NCBI RefSeq assembly: GCF_000317695.1
Contig: NC_019771.1
Coordinates: 3,290,001 to 3,354,000 of the forward strand
Length of the DNA: 64,000 bases
Source of the DNA: Anabaena cylindrica PCC 7122
GTDB lineage: Bacteria > Cyanobacteriota > Cyanobacteriia > Cyanobacteriales > Nostocaceae
Direction: 5' to 3'
How positions within the stretch are numbered: the stretch's first letter is position 1; each line of letters begins with the position of its first letter. The translations under genes were made by a program, and so were the position numbers. Below the pieces are notes generated by a model. It had not been told where the DNA came from, ran no database searches, and worked only from the letters and a program-made list of their open reading frames with translations. This document shows, one piece after another, positions 59,073 through 64,000 of the stretch.

Positions 59073-59957
59073 CTATATTTCTTTTGCTACAAAGATTTTC
59101 TTTAACTCCAGAGAAGCTTTTTCAATTGTTTCTAGACTACCTGGATTGACAAGTCCGTAATAATCAAAAACATAAACTCGATTGTTTTTAGTCGCTTGTA
59201 ACTGCTGCCAAAACGGTTCTTTTTTTAATGAATCTAACAGCGTTGGTTCAGCATTAACTACAATTAAAACTTCTGGGTTAGCTTCCAAAACTTTTTCAGC
59301 CGAGAGTGTCACATATCCACCTATGGGACTATTACCTTGTAATTCTGCGGCTATATTTTTCGCGCCAAATCTAGAAATTAAATCACCTGCCCAACTATTT
59401 TTATTAGGTGTTAAGATTGGTTGACGACTAACCAATACTAAAGCAGAAATATTTTGAGTTGCGTTGGCAGGTAAAAAGGTTTTGTAGCGATTTAATAAAG
59501 GCTGGGGATCTACATCAATTGATTCAGCAAGTGATTTAGTTAGTTCTTCTAGAGATTGCCAATTATTTACTTTAGTTGATAAAGTAGCTATTCCTAGCTG
59601 TTTAATTTTCTGAATAGTTACATCAGAAAATCCTGCTGCACCAATAACTAAATCTGGTTTTAAAGAAACAATTTTTTCTAAATTTGGGACACTCCGACCT
59701 TCGCTAACACGGGGAATATCTTGCAGTTTAGGGTTATTTTTAAATAAGGTACTACCAGTTATTCCTACAAGTTTAGTTTGGTCAAGTTGAGAAATAATAT
59801 CAGCAGAAAGAGAGGAAAGTGCTACAACTCTTTTAGCTGAAGTTTTTGGTAGTTGTTGTACTGGTACGACGTTAGATTGAGTTTGAGTTGTTGCTGTGGT
59901 ACAGGAGAATAGAAATAGAGTTAATATGAGTGCTATTGCAGATGATTTCCAACGCAT
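59073..59957 (-). CDS. Periplasmic substrate-binding lipoprotein of the iron-siderophore/B12 type
   Basis: The 294-residue protein has a lipoprotein signal with lipobox FLFSC and the BtuF/FecB fold: RVVALSSLSADIISQL, LKPDLVIGAAGFS, the long central helix, and VLIVVNAEPTLLDSL near the end. It should bind a metal chelate (siderophore, haem or cobalamin) outside the membrane. No permease or ATPase genes are adjacent. It converges with FTR1. Confidence 0.85.
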   Translation of the reverse strand: MRWKSSAIALILTLFLFSCTTATTQTQSNVVPVQQLPKTSAKRVVALSSLSADIISQLDQTKLVGITGSTLFKNNPKLQDIPRVSEGRSVPNLEKIVSLKPDLVIGAAGFSDVTIQKIKQLGIATLSTKVNNWQSLEELTKSLAESIDVDPQPLLNRYKTFLPANATQNISALVLVSRQPILTPNKNSWAGDLISRFGAKNIAAELQGNSPIGGYVTLSAEKVLEANPEVLIVVNAEPTLLDSLKKEPFWQQLQATKNNRVYVFDYYGLVNPGSLETIEKASLELKKIFVAKEI

Positions 59958-60057
59958 GATTATTGTTTTTTAACGCAGAGGTACGTGGAGTTAGCGCAGA
60001 GGAACACAGAGTTTTTTGAGGTTAAGAAGATATAGATGTTTAGATTTTTATTATGGC

Positions 60058-60642
60058 TCAATTCAATAAAAATTTTTGTACATCTTCTGGGGTGTTACAG
60101 TTAAATAGCATCTCTGGTGATGATAATGGTAAAACCGCTACTGGATATGGTTTTAGCCATTCTTGAAATGAGCGTCCTCCTTGGTTAATAAAATCCTGAA
60201 GTAGGGGTAAACAGTTACAGCGATAAAAGCCGCATAGAGGTTCCCAACCTTTAGGATTTTTTACTAAAATAGCAATATTTTCTGATTCTACAGTATCAAC
60301 TATTTTTACCCAATTTTGCAAGACCTCAATTTGCAAGTTTGGTAAGTCACAGGCTAATAATAATACCCATTCTGTTTTTACTTTTTCTAGTCCTTGAACA
60401 AAACCTACTAGGGGTCCTTGTGTTTCTGTGGAGATTTCTGGAATGAATTTACATTCAGGTAAGTGCAAGCTTTGATAACGTTCTGGCCAAGGTGTGACTA
60501 TATATATGGTATCAGTGCAACTTTTAGCAACTTTATAAACCCTTTCTAATAAGGCTATTCTCTGAATGGGAATCAAGGCTTTATCCTCACCCATACGTGA
60601 ACTTTTACCACCGGCTAATATTATGACGCTTAAATCAGTCAT
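60058..60642 (-). CDS. mobA: Molybdenum cofactor guanylyltransferase
   Basis: The protein has 194 residues from the ATG at 60642 (MTDLSVIILAGGKSSRMG); an ATG eight codons upstream is possible. The LAGGKSSRMGEDKAL loop binds GTP, and LLLACDLPNL supplies the metal Asp. MobA attaches GMP to molybdopterin for enzymes such as nitrate reductase. The later ECKFIPEIS and TQGPLVGFVQGL blocks are also family typical. Confidence 0.88.
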   Translation of the reverse strand: MTDLSVIILAGGKSSRMGEDKALIPIQRIALLERVYKVAKSCTDTIYIVTPWPERYQSLHLPECKFIPEISTETQGPLVGFVQGLEKVKTEWVLLLACDLPNLQIEVLQNWVKIVDTVESENIAILVKNPKGWEPLCGFYRCNCLPLLQDFINQGGRSFQEWLKPYPVAVLPLSSPEMLFNCNTPEDVQKFLLN

Positions 60643-60747
60643 GGATAGATTATAATTTAGGGTCATATATAATTATGATATAGCAAGATATCCGTGTTCT
60701 ACCAGTTGAATTGAAATTAACTTATTTATGGATTGAGGTTAATACAA

Positions 60748-61269
60748 ATGACACAGGAATTAATTGATCTTAGAAATAGCATTTTGCAAGGACATTATGC
60801 AGATGCTTTAGCAATTGTGGATGAATTAGAAGGAATGAGTAAACAAGCAATTCTGGGTAACATCCAATCTTACTTAAAGATTTTACTGATTCATTTGATT
60901 TTTAATCAAATAGAACAGAGATTAACAAATTCTTGGTCCGCTTCTATTCGTAATTCAATTAGAGAAATTAAAAAAGTAAATATTAGCGATAATAAAAAAT
61001 CTTACTATATCAATCAAGATGAATGGGAAAATTTCATAGAAGAGGAAGTAATTGAAGATGCCATAGCTGATGCCAGTTTGGAAGTAATGAATGGTATCTA
61101 TAGCCAATTTCAACTTGCTGATCTCATCAATAGAACACAGCTAATTGCAACAGCTTTGAAGTTTTTGGCGTTAACTTATTCCTATTCAGCTAAAGAATTA
61201 CCGACAATTGTAGCAGAAACATTAACTCAGCTACCAGGTGGTGAAGATTGGAAAGCAGGGAAAAGGTGA
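60748..61269 (+). CDS. DUF29 family protein
   Basis: The protein has 173 residues from the ATG at 60748; a TTG five codons upstream is weaker. LLIHLIFNQIEQRLTNSWSASIRNSIREIKK is the hallmark DUF29 block, here with a longer C-terminal region. DUF29 proteins are numerous in cyanobacteria and of unknown function. It converges with the DUF255 gene, with a hairpin between them. Confidence 0.8.
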   Translation: MTQELIDLRNSILQGHYADALAIVDELEGMSKQAILGNIQSYLKILLIHLIFNQIEQRLTNSWSASIRNSIREIKKVNISDNKKSYYINQDEWENFIEEEVIEDAIADASLEVMNGIYSQFQLADLINRTQLIATALKFLALTYSYSAKELPTIVAETLTQLPGGEDWKAGKR

Positions 61270-61289
61270 ATACTTTCTATATTTTGTAG

Positions 61290-61306
61290 GGTGGGCATTG
61301 CCCACC
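61290..61306. terminator. Bidirectional hairpin between DUF29 and DUF255 genes
   Basis: GGTGGGC-ATT-GCCCACC is a perfect 7-bp GC stem in the convergent gap. It is preceded by TTTTGTA and a similar hairpin lies at 59026, so it may be a dispersed repeat used as a terminator. Confidence 0.55.
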
Positions 61307-61326
61307 ATGTGTAGTATATACTACCA

Positions 61327-63408
61327 CTAACCTCTATTTTGACTGCGCTGCACTTGTTCTAACAACTGCTCAACATTCGCTGGTGCGGGAAGACATTTTA
61401 AACCTTGACAGACTAAACCAACACTTCTCTCTGGTAAATCTGATACCATGGCAAAAGCAACAGTTGGTAGATATTTGTTGATTAATGATGTTATTTGTTC
61501 AGTACTCGTCCGAATTAAGGTTGAGTTATGATACCAATCTAAAGCAGTAAATAAACTAGGACAAGCTTGAGGAGAATTACTCATTACACCCTTAAAGGCT
61601 GTTAAACCTTGTTCAGCTAAATCGAGATAATGCAAATTATCAGTCAATAAAGCTAGACGCACTAAATTAGCGATCGCAATCCCATTGGCTGAAGGTGTAG
61701 CATTATCTATATAACTACGCTCTCGGACAATTAAATCTTGACTATTATCACTAGATGTGTTGAAGTAACCACCTAGTTCAATACTCCACAAAAATTCGTC
61801 AAATTCATCTTGGAGAGAAACAGCTTTTTCCAACCAATCAGAGTTCTGACTGGAAACATGATCAAGTTGTCCCAAAGTAGCTTGGTGTAAATCCAGCAAT
61901 GCCTTAATAAAAAAAGCATAATCTTCAGATTGAGCCAAAACCGTCGCTTCACCTTCATAATTGAGTCGGTGAAAACGTCCATCGACAAACTGATGATCTA
62001 AGATAAACCTAGCAGCTTGTGCCGCTAATTCCAGATAATTTGGTTGTTGGAAAACCTCAGCAGCCCTAGCCAAACCAGAAATCATCAAGCTATTCCAGGC
62101 TACAATCATCTTAGTATCAGTCACCGCCGGAATCCGACCAGGCCAGTTAGTCTTTTTCGCTTCCTGATTATCTCGTGCCGGCGGAAAATTTGACAGTGAC
62201 TCAGGTGTAGCACCATAACGAGCCGTAAACAACTTACTCAAAGCAATTTCCAGCGTTTGGCTTAATTCCCCTGGGTGTGACCTTTGTAAAACAATCTGTC
62301 CTTCAAAATTCCCGTTAGCAGTAACAGCAAACTGTTGTTGTAATTCGTTTAGCTCTTCAGTCGTTAACAGTTGTTGCAATTCCCTGTAACTCCAGACATA
62401 AAAAGCACCTTCTTCCGGTTCTATAGCTGTGGAATTAATGAAGCTATCAGCATCTTGAGCCGCATAAAAGTACCCACCCTGTGCAGTCATTTCCCGTTGT
62501 AACCATTTTACAGTTCCAGCCACAGCCCTCTCAAAAGCCGGTTCCTGTATTCCTCCACTCCACAAATTCGCTAGATATTCGATAATTTGACCATTATCAT
62601 AGAGCATCTTTTCAAAATGGGGGACAGTCCAAGTGGGGTCAACAGTGTAACGATGAAAACCACCACCCACATGATCATAAATACCACCCAAAGCTAAATC
62701 TAGTCCCCGCTGAGTACAAACTTGCTGTCCATCATATTGAAATTGATAATTAAACCGAGTTCCGCGCAATGCAAATTCAGCATAGGGGATCATTGGAAAA
62801 CTATTACCAACCTGCTTAGAAGTGATGATCCCCGTGCAAGTTTCCCAACCTTTCTGCAATAATTGATTATCTGCAACTTCCTGATTAGTAACCTTTTGCA
62901 TTACCGCAGATGTCAGCAAAGCCTCAACAATTAACGCTTTGCGTTGGCGTAACTCTTCTTTTTCTGTATCGTAGTAACGGCGCAGAGCTTCCAAAACCTG
63001 TAAAAATCCAGGACGACCATAACGGGGATCTACAGGAAAGTAAGTTCCAGCGTAAAACGGGACTAAATCATCTGCCGCCAGAAAAACATTTAACGGCCAA
63101 CCCCCCTGACCACTCATGAATTGCAACGTCTGCATATAGATACTATCAAGGTCAGGTCTTTCTTCCCTATCTACTTTGATAGGTAGAAAGTTGGTATTCA
63201 TATATTGAGCAATTTCTAAATCAGAAAACGCTTCCCCTTCCATCACAGTACACCAGTGGCAACTAGAATAACCAATGGAGAGAAAAATCGGTTTATTTTG
63301 CACCCTTGCAGTTTCCAGTGCTTCATCACACCAAGGCCACCAATCAATCGGGTTTTCGGCGTGTTTGCGGAGATAAAGGCTTTTCTCTTCAGCAAGGCGA
63401 TTAGTCAT
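61327..63408 (-). CDS. DUF255/YyaL-family protein (thioredoxin-like plus glycoside-hydrolase-like barrel)
   Basis: The protein has 693 residues from the ATG at 63408. The N-terminal thioredoxin-like domain has SIGYSSCHWCTVM (CxxC) and FLPIKVDREERPDLD, and ends near GGWPLNVFLA. The rest is an alpha/alpha barrel resembling cellulase-type or N-acylglucosamine epimerase folds (GGIYDHVGGGFHRYTVD, HFEKMLYDNGQI). The family (SSP411/SPATA20 in animals) is conserved, but its reaction is unknown. It is probably cytoplasmic. Confidence 0.88.
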   Translation of the reverse strand: MTNRLAEEKSLYLRKHAENPIDWWPWCDEALETARVQNKPIFLSIGYSSCHWCTVMEGEAFSDLEIAQYMNTNFLPIKVDREERPDLDSIYMQTLQFMSGQGGWPLNVFLAADDLVPFYAGTYFPVDPRYGRPGFLQVLEALRRYYDTEKEELRQRKALIVEALLTSAVMQKVTNQEVADNQLLQKGWETCTGIITSKQVGNSFPMIPYAEFALRGTRFNYQFQYDGQQVCTQRGLDLALGGIYDHVGGGFHRYTVDPTWTVPHFEKMLYDNGQIIEYLANLWSGGIQEPAFERAVAGTVKWLQREMTAQGGYFYAAQDADSFINSTAIEPEEGAFYVWSYRELQQLLTTEELNELQQQFAVTANGNFEGQIVLQRSHPGELSQTLEIALSKLFTARYGATPESLSNFPPARDNQEAKKTNWPGRIPAVTDTKMIVAWNSLMISGLARAAEVFQQPNYLELAAQAARFILDHQFVDGRFHRLNYEGEATVLAQSEDYAFFIKALLDLHQATLGQLDHVSSQNSDWLEKAVSLQDEFDEFLWSIELGGYFNTSSDNSQDLIVRERSYIDNATPSANGIAIANLVRLALLTDNLHYLDLAEQGLTAFKGVMSNSPQACPSLFTALDWYHNSTLIRTSTEQITSLINKYLPTVAFAMVSDLPERSVGLVCQGLKCLPAPANVEQLLEQVQRSQNRG

Positions 63409-63445
63409 GATCAAAGCATCTGCACTTTTATCACCAGTCTAGCCT

Positions 63446-63487
63446 AGGGACTGGTGATTGGGGACTGGGGATTGGAGATTGGAGAGA
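63446..63487. repeat. Heptamer repeat (GGGGACT/GGTGATT)
   Basis: Units of the GGGACTGG and GGATTGG kind stand in tandem upstream of the DUF255 gene, the same repeat class as at 32932-33049. Confidence 0.8.
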
Positions 63488-63530
63488 CTGCATTTATGTT
63501 TCTTCTGCGCCCTGCCTCCGTCCTAGCTCT

Positions 63531-63686
63531 TTACTTGAAAAAGTGAATCGTTGAACCGATAACAGCCGGTGGTATTTCTGTGACAGGTGATATAGTCTTT
63601 CGAGGAATTTGAGTACTAGCGTTTAGTCCAGCAATCAGATGCAGTAAAAAGGTGATTAAAGCAGCTTGTATAAATCTTTCTAGCAT
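63531..63686 (-). CDS. Small single-span membrane protein (tentative)
   Basis: From the ATG at 63686 there are 51 residues: MLERFIQAALITFLLHLIAG, then a short Pro-rich tail SPVTEIPPAVIGSTIHFFK. One membrane span is likely. A GAGAGAGAG purine run lies upstream at a suitable distance. The frame is open ten codons further upstream, but that part is less convincing. No family was recognised. Confidence 0.4.
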   Translation of the reverse strand: MLERFIQAALITFLLHLIAGLNASTQIPRKTISPVTEIPPAVIGSTIHFFK

Positions 63687-64000
63687 AGTACTTCTCTCTC
63701 TCTTGATGAATAGCATTTCAAGTAAGATTGGTTATTCTAAATACACCTCTTACTCCCGGTTTACCGGATTTGCTAAATATGTCCGGATAATTAACCAAAA
63801 AAAATGTGAAAAAATGTGAAAAAAGTTACTAACACCTGAAAAATAATTTCAACTAATCTGCGATCGCCAAATGAAAACAAAGCAGTGGAATAAGTTACAT
63901 AGTTAAGGTGCAGTGTACAAAGGGCAGAACAGGACCTAATTTTCCTTTCATCTGGCTTCTTTTCAACTCACCATACCCACTTAGACACCTATCACCATCA
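63687..64000. other. Gene-free end of window
   Basis: AT-rich sequence with an AAAAAATGTGAAAAAATGTG direct repeat (about 63799-63823) and a GCGATCGC site at 63861. No credible gene or strong structure is visible; a gene starting beyond the window could have its promoter here. Confidence 0.4.

Overview
The window looks like chromosome of a filamentous, heterocyst-type cyanobacterium (Nostoc/Anabaena/Calothrix group). It is AT-rich with many GCGATCGC (HIP1) palindromes, and short tandem heptamer repeats (TAATTGG, TGACTCC, CCCCAGT and GGGGAGC types) fill intergenic space and even enter genes. The gene order cobN, peptidoglycan-binding protein, furA, sigC corresponds to what I recall of the Anabaena PCC 7120 chromosome around furA. 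No rRNA, CRISPR array, prophage or full insertion sequence was seen. One tRNA is present (Pro, anticodon CGG).

Layout. 1-7.8 kb: end of a Pro/Glu-rich protein, an RppA/RppB-like two-component pair, a coupled SbnA-like amino-acid synthase and MATE-superfamily exporter, nanE, and a DICT-GAF histidine kinase. 8-17.5 kb: cobN with several in-frame repeat insertions, a peptidoglycan-binding gene convergent with furA, sigC, gpsA and lipA. 17.7-29 kb: a PAS-rich hybrid kinase, tRNA-Pro, a DUF3318/CcmK-like/aminotransferase cluster, a degenerate PEP-synthase relative and an MgtC/SapB protein. 28.8-39.2 kb: recF, a P2A cation ATPase, a propeller-transglutaminase protein, a RecB-like nuclease, a hexose phosphomutase and a LapA protein. 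39.2-44.1 kb: an accessory island with an AlbA_2-NACHT (NLR-like) protein among intact and decaying toxin-antitoxin genes. 44.2-51 kb: a baeRF protein, DUF1361, a lipoprotein, the CbiMQO Co/Ni transporter, a decayed yoeB toxin and an RHH/HNH pair. 51-60 kb: metal handling, with CbtB followed by a probable reductive iron-uptake locus (two-domain multicopper oxidase, ferric-reductase-like membrane protein, helix-hairpin-helix lipoprotein, ferritin-like protein, FTR1 permease, and an iron/B12-type binding protein). 60-64 kb: mobA, DUF29, a YyaL/DUF255 thioredoxin-like protein and a small membrane protein.

How the genes fit together. Three themes recur. The first is metals: FurA is the likely regulator, the 53-60 kb cluster resembles yeast-style Fre/Fet/Ftr iron uptake, and CbiMQO and CbtB supply Co/Ni that CobN can insert into the corrin ring. 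The second is defence and toxin-antitoxin turnover: one intact NLR-like gene sits beside modules at several stages of erosion. The third is small mobile palindromic elements: two copies share 13-bp inverted ends, one longer repeat occurs twice, and several other hairpins are scattered between genes.
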